A model generated the notes under the pieces. That model ran no database searches. It worked only from the letters and a program-made list of their open reading frames with translations, and had not been told where the DNA came from. Source: Sinohyriopsis cumingii (taxonomy: Eukaryota > Mollusca > Bivalvia > Unionida > Unionidae). From it: 64,000 nucleotides of DNA. Both the position numbers and the translations under genes were made by a program. The stretch lies in the NCBI GenBank assembly GCA_028554795.2, contig CM068831.1, forward strand, positions 58,961,180-59,025,179. The letters run 5' to 3'. Below, piece after piece: positions 50,704 through 61,529 of this stretch. How positions within the stretch are numbered: position 1 is the first letter of the stretch; every line of letters begins with the position of its first letter.

Positions 50704-51271
50704 TGTGGCCTAAGTGGTTAGCTGTTGCTGTTGCTGTTATGCTGTGGTTTAACGCCATTTTTCAGTACACGATAGGCTATGCATGGCAGCCAGTATTAAT
50801 GGTGGAAGAAGAACCCAGGAAAACCCTGGGAAGAACCACTGACCCACGTGAAGCTACTGGCGAGCTTTCTCATATAGCCGCATTGGCCGAATCCTGGACT
50901 CGAACCCACGCAGACTGAGGCGAAATGGCAGTGATCCGTAACGAAGAGCGCTTTAGACCACTCAGCCACCCCCTAAGTGGTTAGAGCCTCCGCATCGGAT
51001 GCAGGTCACTGGTTTGAACCCCGGCTAAGTCATACCAAAGACTTATAAAAATGGTACTAGCAGCTGTCTTGCTTGGTGCTCAGCATTAAGAGGTTAGTGT
51101 TAGTACTAGTTGGCCTGGTGTCAGGATAATGTGACTGAGTGGGACATGAAAAATTTCTGCAGCATGATGCCCCAGTGCAAGACATCACTATAACTGCTGC
51201 ACTGCAGACATTTTAGCAATATGACTACAAATGTTAAAGCTATGTCAAAAATCCAAAATAGCACACACAAA
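50704..51271 (+). mobile_element. SINE family 2 copy, split by a family 1 SINE
   Basis: The head begins TGTGGCCTAAGTGGTTAG, is interrupted at 50722-50971, and resumes with GTTAGAGCCTCCGCATCGGA, box B GGTTTGAACCCC and the family body to CAAAATAGCACACACA. Confidence 0.87.
50722..50971 (-). mobile_element. SINE family 1 copy nested in SINE family 2, 13 bp target-site duplication
   Basis: Full-length family 1 copy. CCTAAGTGGTTAG is present on both sides (50709-50721 and 50972-50984), exactly within the tRNA box A of a family 2 SINE, showing that family 1 inserted after family 2. Confidence 0.9.
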
Positions 51272-51945
51272 GACATATTGTACATACTCATTTATAAATC
51301 AGTCTAACTGTGCTTAAAAGGTCACAAATGAAATCCCTGATCTACGGATTTAATTTTTTATATACAGCTCCATGACAGCCAGTAGTTTCCAAATAAAAAT
51401 ATTTTAGGTCAAAATAGAACTTTACAGGCAATTCTGTGAATAATTATGTCTCTGACTCCAAGGCCAATGAAGACATGGCTACACAAAATCGGAAATAATG
51501 CAGTTACAGTAACATTTTCAAATGTACCTGACTATTTCGCATTCTCAAACATTCTAGAGGAATCTGATAATGAAACCTAGTCACATCCTAAAGAAAAGCT
51601 TCTATTATTTGCATCAAAATTTGTTTCCAATCACCTGTAGCTAATGTAGTTGATGAAGCAAGTAAATCTTTAGACACAATCCAATCAACCATCAAATTAA
51701 CCTGTCAAAGCCAGGTTAAATTAATGAATAAATTACCTTACACAGTCTGTAAGGAAAACATGCACACAAACAAAAACTAAATGACTTCTGGTCAATTCCC
51801 AGGCAGAAATGAAATTTATGTCTGTGACATTAAAGTAATCTGTACATAGTAATTCACAGTGATAAACTCAAAGAGAATAAACTAACAAAAAATTTAAGAA
51901 ATATGGTTCAGCTTGTAACTGGAAAATGACAGCCTTAGTATCTAA

Positions 51946-52044
51946 CAAACTGCATAGACCCAGATCTGCATGCTTATTATCCAATGACAGATCTGGGTCT
52001 GTGCAGTCTGCAGTTGCACTCAACTTATAAGCAAGTATATATGG
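51946..52044. mobile_element. fold-back MITE-like element, copy 4, single-hairpin form
   Basis: The arms at 51946-51968 and 51988-52010 are 23 nt each and pair at 21 positions, with a 19 nt loop. The right flank ends CTTATAAGCAAGTATATATG, as in copies 1 and 6; the left half is missing. Confidence 0.72.
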
Positions 52045-53366
52045 TAAATATTTGACAGCATGGGGCTAAATTTATTACCAAACACGGGTTTATCCTTGGA
52101 TAAATACAGTTATGGTTTTATGAAACATGGCATAAATTGCCGATTACATATACAGGAAGAGCAGAAGCTAAGGAGAGAGTCTGATATCTGCCTTACAGAG
52201 AATTAAAGGTTAGTGCCCCTATCAAACAAAACTTTATAATTTCTGTCAACTTTAAACCTAGTGATTCCAAAATAGACAGCATACAATGATTTTCAAAATA
52301 TCTTGTGATATTATCACTTTGTCTTGCCTTGAGTGTCATGCTCATATTTAATCTATTACATTAAGATGTGATCTAACAGGTTTCGAATTCAGACCATGGG
52401 TCGAATTTATGACATTAATATAAAAAATTATGTGATATTACCATACAGATAATAAATTGTATGGAGGTCTTGACATTCTGACTTTCCGTAGGAGCGGGGA
52501 AAGCGTGACAAGTGGCATTATAAAGGTCGATATCTAACATTTTACAAATGAGGGTCTCTGTAATTTGACTGTTACATCATTAGCACCATTCAGCCAATCA
52601 GACTTTGACGGTGAATGAAACCCATTCAGACTGCTCTATTATTTTTGTTTAATCACCAAACATTTATTGCCAATATCCTTTACAATTTATTCCAGATTTA
52701 ATTTTGAGAAACTGTATGAGAATACATATAAATGATTTAAGGCAAAACATCAGTAATGACCCGTGTCACCTCCATGTTCTTTTTTACCAATGAGAAACAG
52801 GACCATCTCACGCTGTGCTGCTCTTGCATTAAAATTATGGATATAGTACCTGGCACTTGGCTCCATCTAAAACTCATTACTGCAACTACACAAGTTCTGT
52901 ATGCCTGTGAAATGAATGTGCCTTTTCATGTCACAAAGTTTGAGTTACAGCTGGGCTATAATTCATGACTTGCTGCCAAGATTATTGTGGATCAGGCAAT
53001 GTCAACTTTTCTTCCAAATGTTTTTGTAATTAGCAGTAATTAGTGAAAGAAAATGTTGGAAGTATTGTTATTACCAACAAAATTAGGTAAGGTAAACATA
53101 CTGTTAAAATGGTAAACCAGTTGAAAAGTTTTTGCATTCTAAATCACTTTGTTTTTTAATTCAAAAATCAAATACCAGACTGTCACCTTTATAACAATTC
53201 TGAACATTACCACTGTAATATCATAATCATCACTGATTAGGCTCTGGATTTCAGAGAATAACAGTATACCAGTATTTTTGTTGCCAATCTGAAGGGTTTA
53301 TCTTTCTCATGTTTTATTGCAATTCTTTATATTTACATTTTAGAACTTGTATATTCACTGCAATCT
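52045..53366. other. non-coding, no recognised feature
   Basis: AT-rich; nothing supported apart from the adjacent hairpin element and the hAT-like MITE. Confidence 0.6.
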
Positions 53367-53374
53367 ATCTAGAC

Positions 53375-53531
53375 CAGGGGTCTCAAGCACATGGCCTGCG
53401 GGCCACATCCTGTTGCTCACAAAATGATTGGCATCACAAGTTGTCATGAGAGATAACAAAGGTGGTGCGGCCCTTGGGCCACTTAAAATGCCTTCATGTG
53501 GCCCTCTGGGTGGTTTGAGTTTGAGACCCGT
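53375..53531. mobile_element. hAT-like non-autonomous element (MITE) with 8 bp target-site duplication
   Basis: Ends CAGGGGTCTCAAGCAC and, on the opposite strand, ACGGGTCTCAAACTC form inverted repeats. GC-rich GGCCTGCGGGCCACAT and TGTGGCCCTC lie just inside. ATCTAGAC (53367-53374) and ATCTAGAT (53532-53539) flank it, 7 of 8 identical. The terminal sequence resembles animal hAT/Charlie ends. No coding capacity. Confidence 0.78.
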
Positions 53532-53732
53532 ATCTAGATGAACACCTCATCCTTCAAAATTTATATTACAAGTCCTGGCAAACCTGTTAAAGTGCAGCAT
53601 ACAATCACCATTTTCAGAACAAGATTAATTAAAGCAAGCTAAACCAAAACTTGTACCAAGACATGATTATGCCACCCCTGAGATGACTCAACAAAGCCCC
53701 CATTCTTTGAATCAAGGAGCTAGACAAGAGTC

Positions 53733-55195
53733 CCTCAAAGGGATTAATATTGTACTAGGTGAAAAGAGTTTCCAGGAGTTCAAGATAAGACCATTTCTTT
53801 CTTTTAACTGCTGAATGTTGAAACCTTCTTTTGGTATTCTTCAGTGACAATTAGATCTTCAAATTATAGTTGCTCGGGAGGACATACCAGAAATCAGGTG
53901 GGCACCATTTTGATTTTGGACAAAGCAGACGTCATAAGAAGTTATTTAGTGAAAACTCGATGTCTATATGAAAAGCCACTAAGATGAGAGTAGTGACATC
54001 AAGATTTCCATGGCAACCATCATATTGGATGTACAAGTGGCAACATTCCAACTAGGACCAACTAGGAAACAAGAAGTCTATATGTGAAAACCCTTTGTTA
54101 ATATCCATTTGGGAGGACAGAGAAAACAATATTTTTAAGATGGCCACGATATCGGGGGGGGGGGGGGGGTAAGTCTGCATAATTTTCATCTAGGATCAAC
54201 AAGACACTGTAAGAAATTTTCTGAAGAAATGCTTATGTCAAAATGATTTCCATTGAGCAACAGCCAAAACAAGATTTTCAAGATGCCCACCATGTGGCCA
54301 TACTGGATGTCAGATCAAAAACATTTTCATTAGGACCATCACGGTATTATACGAAGTAATGTGGTGAAAATCAAATGCTGATATGAATTTGAATTTTGGA
54401 GGAGAAACATAGCTTTCTAGATTGTGGCCATAGTGAATATTAGATCTGCACCATTTCCAGTCTTCTGGTGAAAACAATCTTGACATGACCATCTAAAGCT
54501 ATAACAAGATTTTCAAGATGGCCACTGAGGCTATCATATTGAAGGTCAGATTGGCACCTTTTTTTTAAGAACCAATTATACAAATTATACATCATAAGTC
54601 ATTTAATGAAAACCCCATGCAGATATGACCACTGATTCAGAAGCAGCAGTGATAATATTTTCAAGATAACCACTGTATCATCAGATTGTCACCCTTTTCA
54701 TTAAGGATAAACTACACATCAGAAAAAAGAATCTGGGTGAGAACCCCATTTCATTATACCACTGTGTTTCACTGAAAACCCCATGCAAATGTGACTATTC
54801 ATGAATCAGGAGAGTTTCAAGATGGCTACTGTGGTGGCGGTACTTTAAGTCAGATTGATACCACTTCATTGAGGACCAACTAGATAAGATACAGCGTCTT
54901 TTAGTGTAAACCCTATGTCAATAAAAATCATCCATTCAGGAGGAGTAGCAACAAGATTTTCAAGACTGCCACTGTTGTGGTGGCCATTTTGGATGTTCCA
55001 GTGGCACCATTTTCAGTTAGGACCAATTAGACCATGGGATGAATGTGCATAAAGTTGTGTTGTATTTTTCCAAGTAGTTTAGGAGAAGTAACAACAACAA
55101 ACTTGAGCAAACACAGGATGGACTCTGGATGATTGACAGAAAACAGACCATCCCATAAACTCTTCTGGTCTATGACCAGTAAAGCTAAAATTAAA
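53733..55195 (+). repeat. satellite-bearing repeat, copy 4, longest, with 5' and 3' modules
   Basis: The 5' module (CTCAAAGGGATTAATATTGT, TTGGTATTCTTCAGTGACA) is followed by about nine diverged units with the GATTTTCAAGATGGCCAC landmark. The 3' module ends ACCATCCCATAAACTCTTCT. It contains a 16-base G run (54154-54169). The layout, non-repetitive ends around a tandem core, is that of a mobile element with an internal satellite. Confidence 0.68.
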
Positions 55196-56591
55196 GATAT
55201 GTATGTTCTTGTACATATAACATGTCATCAGCCATGGATGTAGCAAACCCCAAAATAAATAGAATACTTTTAAAATGTTGATATTGTCCTGGATCAGTTT
55301 TCCTCAACAGATCAACAACCTGGTGAAAGAACAAACATACCAATCAACATTATCAAAGAGTCAATGTCCCTAATGCAAAACTTTCAAATTAATCTTATCT
55401 TCAAGGTACCTCTTTACAAAGTGCAGACAAATGTTTTCTTTCCAGAGAAACCCATGACCATTTTTGCTAAAAAGCACTTCAGGAATATTTACTTGCAAAT
55501 TAGGCTTCCTGCCCTACATTCTGCCATCAAATATACATGGACTGTTTAAACACCCATACCTTTTGATAACAGGCAGTGTTTTCTCTAGACTGTACTGTTG
55601 TGTCATTTATAGCATAATAATATTCAATAAATAATGAAATAATAGGGATAGGCTGAAAGTAATATGACCTCAGAGGCCATAATGATGCTTTCACTTGGAA
55701 TACTGTAGAAAACACTATAATTTTTGGTAATTTTGTATTGCTTTGACCATCAGCTATCTAAAAACATTCTTTCTGAAGTTAAATACTATATTCCAACATT
55801 TCACAAGCAATCATCACTAAATAAAAATGACCATCCTTATATACAAAAAATGTATACAGGTATATCTGGTCTACATTTCCTGACAGTGAACATTAAATGT
55901 CTTTTAACATATTAATATGTATGAATATTTTGCTGTGTTGGTTGCCTGGTTTTAAGAGACAAAAAAGCTCTGATTTGACATTACAGAACCCTGCCCTAGT
56001 TAAACTTGATGACCAATGTCTGCAAAATTAACCAGTCAGCCATATTTCAAACAGCACTGACATAGGTGACAATTTCTTTGTGTAAATAAAATGTGCTTCA
56101 TTGGCTGAATATATAACAAATGATCAATTATGGCAGGTACTTGACATTTATCTTTCTTACTACCTCCCACAAAATTAATCCTATTTAACAGCAAGCCATG
56201 TTCCAATTTCTCACTATTCTTCAGTGTCAAGGAGATTTGGGTGTCCTATAGTTGCCACTGTCAAAGGATACCATTATACATGTCAAGGATTTTTATTCTA
56301 AATGTCTAGAAGTACGTGCTTATGACAGGATTATGAACCCAGATGGTCATAACAGTAGCTGTACAGGTGTTTTGCCAGATGAATACACATTTGGTTGATT
56401 CTTCGTGCTTTTTATTTTCTCACAAGTTAATGCGATTCCAACAATCCTAGAATAAACTTCAAATTTATCGGGACACATTGCATTGACTAAAAAACAAAAG
56501 CATTATACCCAAGATTAAAGTAGTCATCACAGAACAAACTAATTTTTGTTATAATATATTGCATAATAAAAAAGGACTTTAAACATTTCAG
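55196..56591. other. non-coding, no recognised feature
   Basis: AT-rich; nothing supported. Confidence 0.6.
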
Positions 56592-56698
56592 CTTTGATAG
56601 CACTTTAGACAATACATACATGTTACAACAAGACATCAGGGTTAACTTTGATAGCATTTTAGACAATACATACATGTTACAACAAGACATCAGGGTTA
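56592..56698. repeat. 54 bp tandem duplication
   Basis: ACAATACATACATGTTACAA within a unit that starts at 56592 and 56646; nearly identical copies. Confidence 0.88.
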
Positions 56699-56714
56699 AG
56701 CTCTCTCATAATAA

Positions 56715-56868
56715 TTTTGGTTTGGTTAAACGTTTTATGGCACATCAACACAAACACATTATTTAGTGCCAGCGCAATCAGAGTAAAATGCCTTGACCAA
56801 GGAAAAACCATGGGAGCTGACGCAGATTGGTCCGTTGGTAGGATTCAAACCTGCACCTCTCATAATGA
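56715..56868 (-). mobile_element. SINE family 3 copy, head-truncated
   Basis: On the minus strand: box B-like GGTTTGAATCC, CCTTGGTCAAGGCATTTTAC and the tail AAACGTTTAACCAAACCAAA. It shares order and motifs with 29822-30004. Confidence 0.65.
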
Positions 56869-56898
56869 TCATGATCACTGAAAGCTACGTACCAATTG

Positions 56899-57041
56899 TA
56901 CTCACAAGTTGAGTCCAAATGCAAACTGCATAGACCTAGATCTAACAAACAAAAAAGACCTAATTTACTGGCACATTATGCAATGGCAGATCAGGGTCTT
57001 TGCTGTTTGCAGTTGGACTTGACTTATAAGCTGGTATACAT
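56899..57041. mobile_element. fold-back MITE-like element, copy 5
   Basis: Ends TACTCACAAGTTGAGTCCAA and TTGGACTTGACTTATAAGC pair. The interior holds CATAGACCTAGATCT and GCAGATCAGGGTCTTTGC. Confidence 0.7.
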
Positions 57042-58450
57042 CATAGGTAGGAGTTAGAAGTTTCCAAGTAGTTGCCAAATTTTGTCCTAGAATAAAAAGA
57101 TGTTTGATTATTGGATATATTGGTCAGAAAAGAGCTGCACTTCAAAATTGTCCATGTTTGTCTTGCCCTCATTAAACTTCAGTCTGCAACCATTCAATGT
57201 ACCAAATATTTCATTTTAATGCAGAGCTAAGCATCTCTGCAAGTTGTATTCTAAAATTAACAGAGTTCCCATATAATCTACACAACCTTGAACATGCACA
57301 ACACATAGTCTGAAGTAACTAAGAGGCCAAAATCAGCAGAAAAGTGGACAAAATCTCAAAATTCTGAGTAACTAAAAATGTTGATTTTACTGAAATATTT
57401 AGCCATTTGACCATTTTGATTGCCTCTGACAATTTGTGGGACCACTTGCACTAATACATCTAAAGCCAACTTTCAAATGCTACAAATGTTTTTAAAACTG
57501 CCTAATGTTATATCAATTTTATCCACAGATTTTAGTTCTCTTTATAGGCACCGCTTCTTGTCAATCTGAAAGTATAATGCTCCAATATCAGCCAACTATT
57601 AAGAACAGGATCAATTTAATACAAGTTCAAGCATAAAAAATCACACAAACACAAAGAGAGGACATTTAAAAAAATGCATTAATGCAAGGAATGACATACA
57701 GCAATAAAAGGAAATAAGAAAATCCCAAGATATACTATATAAATATTGTGCTGTTAAAACAAGTGCAAATGTTATATATGTATATGTATCATGATGATCA
57801 GTGAGTGACAGCTGTTATTTCACTACAGGGAAACTGTAAGATGAGATGTAACAGTAAATGCCTCTCTTAATGGATTCAAGACTTTCTTTCCAGTGCTCCA
57901 TGACAAAAACATTTGCAAGATCTGAATTAACAACCATCCAACACAAACAAAGGAGCCGACTTCTGTATTAACTATGAAAAAAGAAAACCCTTTTCCAAAT
58001 ATTTCTTTGAAATGGGTCTGTAAAAAAGAGGTATCAGAACTTCATATTTCCCTATCTATTTACAGTGATGTGAATTTAATGGCATTCCCATATCTGATTT
58101 CAGCAAATAGTAAATCAACCTGTGTATAAGTACTGCTAGGTGACAATAACAAAGCATATCATTATAATATAGGTATTATTTGAAGAATTTAACTTAACAA
58201 AACAGAAAAGACAAAAAGTACCTTGAAAATTTACATGCAAATATTTCCTGAAATAAAACACACCATATGCAGGCAAAAATATAAATCCAAAATCTTGTTT
58301 CCCAAGTTTTCAAAAGTGCTAGCACAACACCATTGAAAGCAAAAGGCATGAAACCTACAATAATACCTAAAAGTTTACTCTACATGTGGACAATACAGTA
58401 ATTGGTCTAGGAATTTTAATCAACACCCACCAGCCCAGCCCAACTTCTTA
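57042..58450. other. non-coding, no recognised feature
   Basis: AT-rich; nothing supported. Confidence 0.6.
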
Positions 58451-58586
58451 GTTGTTGTTGCTGTTGTGTAGTTTAACGCCATTTTTCAGCACACGACAGG
58501 CTATGCATGGCGGACAGTATTAATGGTGCAGGAAGAACCCGGGAAAACCCTGGGAAGAACCACCAACCCACGAGAAGCTACTGGCA
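58451..58586 (-). mobile_element. SINE family 1 copy, head-truncated
   Basis: The (CAA)n-type tail, TGGCGTTAAAC and the core through AGAAGCTACTGG are present; the tRNA head is missing, as expected from incomplete reverse transcription. Confidence 0.82.
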
Positions 58587-58689
58587 ACAAAAGGTTATTA
58601 GGAATGTAGATGAATGAAGAGTCATGAAAAGTGCATCAAGCCCCTACATATTCACTGCAGAGTTTAATTACACAATGATCTGCTAACTG

Positions 58690-58825
58690 GTACAATATGG
58701 TACTATATGGTACAATATGGTACTATATGGTACAATATGGTACTATATGGTAAAATATGGTACTATATGGTACTATTTTTATTTCACTGACCCAGACATT
58801 ACTAACTGGTACAATATGGTACTAT
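58690..58825. repeat. 20 bp tandem array, seven copies and a diverged block
   Basis: TGGTACTATATGGTACAATA is the unit; ACTAACTGGTACAATATGG returns 60 bp later. Confidence 0.9.
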
Positions 58826-59106
58826 TTCTATTTCAATGACCCAGGCATTATTAACTTTCAGTCAAATTCTGGAGGAAAATTTATGGTACTGGACTGCTTG
58901 AAATGCACCCCACCTTGTGGAATATGTACAGAAGATAACTCCTAAATAACACATGGATAATTTATTGACCCCTCTTCAGAACTAAAATTAATTTAGTGTA
59001 GCTGTGCAATAAAGTGCATCTTGGGATGGAGGGTGTGTAATTACAAATCCAGGTGAAGGGTAATTTTAGAACCTTCTGAAGAGGAGCAGTTAACATCATA
59101 CTGTCT

Positions 59107-59320
59107 ATACTCGCTTACATGTCGAGTCAAACTGCAAACAACAAAGATCCTGATAAACTGTAGCACAATATGCCTTCAGACCTGGGTCTATGCTGTTTGT
59201 TCAAACTGATTAATCTGAAAAAACTGCACAAACCCAGATCTGCTAGTGTATTATGTGACAGCAGATCTGGGTCTGTGCACTTTTCAGCTGAAATCATGTT
59301 ATAAGCAAGTATATATGGTA
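59107..59320. mobile_element. fold-back MITE-like element, copy 6, two-hairpin form
   Basis: The left end is ATACTCGCTTACATGTCGAG and the right end is ATGTTATAAGCAAGTATATA. A nearly perfect inner hairpin is formed by CACAAACCCAGATCTGCTAG and GCAGATCTGGGTCTGTGCAC. Confidence 0.72.
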
Positions 59321-59943
59321 CATTGTGAGACCCTGCTTACATTATGTGTTTAATGTTTGATGTGCATACCCAATCACAAAAAAGCATAGACCCAGAGGTA
59401 CCATCACATGATGTGAGCACAACAGAACAATAAAGACTATGTTCTGTCATGCATAAAGACAATAGCAGATTTTTGAAAACTGTGGTAGCAAGGTGATTAC
59501 CCTGCTTGGCAAATATGCTGCAAAAGATCTATATTATTTATAACAGAACAGAACTTTAATTTGATGTGACACTAAGTAATGATGCCACATCATCCTATAT
59601 ATACTCCACTATAATAACTGTAATTAATAAACTGAATTTATTATCAGCTGTTCAAACTTCATTCCTGTCCTTGATTCATGTACCATGTTTCTCAAGACCT
59701 TATCGTTTGTTTTGAGATTCTGATGTCAACATCTGGGTCACCACCATTTTAGGTCATTGGTTACAAAATGCACAACATGAAGAGTCTGAATCTGGTATGT
59801 ACTACAAATTAAAATGAAGAAAACACATAGAAAAAAGTAAAAATTTTACTGATGTCAAGTTTGCGGTCATGGAGTGAGTGTTAGCTATATTTTATACCTA
59901 AGAACACAACAGCAAAAACATGTCTCCAGAAAACAAGAACGCA

Positions 59944-59945
<2 letters not shown>

Positions 59946-60022
<77 letters not shown>
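59946..60022. repeat. (AT)n microsatellite
   Basis: About 38 perfect AT units. Confidence 0.97.
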
Positions 60023-60024
<2 letters not shown>

Positions 60025-61384
60025 TTCTTTAATCTTAAGTTTTTTATGTGTTTTTGGTTGGTTTTCAATACACATTAGTAATTCCCGATGCACACTTTTG
60101 TGCAGTGAATTGTCTATATATAAATATTACACTGGTGTATGACTAAGCTTAAAAAAATCCCATGTGTTATCCACTAAATTATCCTTTATCCTCTCACTTT
60201 TATGACTTGGGACATTCATTTAAAAAATTCCTTTCCTTTCAATACTTTTTGTTGTTTCCACTTGTCATCTATCTGAAAGCCAATAGAATGCCTGAGCTGA
60301 TCAATTTTATGATGCTTGAATAGAAATCTGAAACAGGAAACCTCTCATCAGATAAAGACGAGTGTCATTTTTATTGGCTGCCCAACTTTGATGTTGTTTC
60401 TGGCCTGTGCCTAAAGTCACTATGCCCAATGATCAAACTCTATGACACCTTTTGACCAAATCTGACAGGGTTGGAATAAATTCTACAATGACCTACATGC
60501 TTGGAAACAGGATTTTCATGCATCTGCCAAACATCTCTCTTGCATTCCCATCTTATAAGCAATTCTTGGCAAGTGAAAATTCTGTACTACCTGACCAGCA
60601 ATATCTTCAACCTGTTCTTGCCCTTCATCAAAGGTAACCAAGAATCACAACAACAAAGGTCACTGTGACCTGTCTTAGTGCTTTATGTCAAACTGACAGG
60701 ACTACAGCATGACTCACTGAATACTAATGAACTATAAATTAATTTTAACACACGGAACATGATTAAAACCCAAACCATGTTTCCAGACTAGGTATGCTTA
60801 AGTGCTGAAATGAATATGTCACAATTTAATGAAATTTTGACCTTGTGCTTCTAAGTCAAGTTCTATGCTGTTGTTTTAATATTTGGGATGTAACAGCTGA
60901 ATAACTGTTCAAAGACTGCAGAATAAATGTTCATGGTTTGAGTATCAGTGGTAACCAATCCCAATAATTTGGTAGCCTGTCAACCAACACTATCTCCATT
61001 CCACATTACAACTCCATGTATCTTTAGTAAGTTGAGCAAATGAATAAACAAATTTAAAATGTGCATGCAGTTTATTGTTTCCTGTCTTTTTCTTCAAAAA
61101 GCTATACAAATGAATTAACACATTGCTATGTACATGTTCCAAAAGCTGATATAATGGTTAAGACCTGAGAGCACCCTCTTTGAAAAAAATTCAGCAAACT
61201 TTATTGTAAATACTGAGCAATTAAATGTTGATTTCTCCAATACTGGTGGACCTAGTGTGCTGAAATTTTATAGATATAGTAAATAAAATAATTTTGGACT
61301 GTCGAGATTTTCTCTTCAAGTCATAAACAATAAATGTACACCCTTATTTACTTGTAAATTGTTAGTGAAACAGATACAGGACTA
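60023..61384. other. non-coding, no recognised feature
   Basis: AT-rich; nothing supported. Confidence 0.6.
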
Positions 61385-61396
61385 AACTGCATGACC

Positions 61397-61517
61397 TTCT
61401 CGTGGGTCGGTGGTTCTTTCCGGGGTTTTCCCAGGTTCTTCCTCCACCATTAATACTGGCCGCCATGTATATCGTGTGCCAAAAAATGGCGTTAAACCCC
61501 ACAACAACAACAACAAC
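61397..61517 (+). mobile_element. SINE family 1 copy, 5'-truncated, 12 bp target-site duplication
   Basis: Starts at TTCTCGTGGGTCGGTGG, lacks the tRNA head, and ends AATGGCGTTAAACCCCACAA plus (CAA)n. AACTGCATGACC flanks both sides (61385-61396 and 61518-61529). Confidence 0.88.
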
Positions 61518-61529
61518 AACTGCATGACC

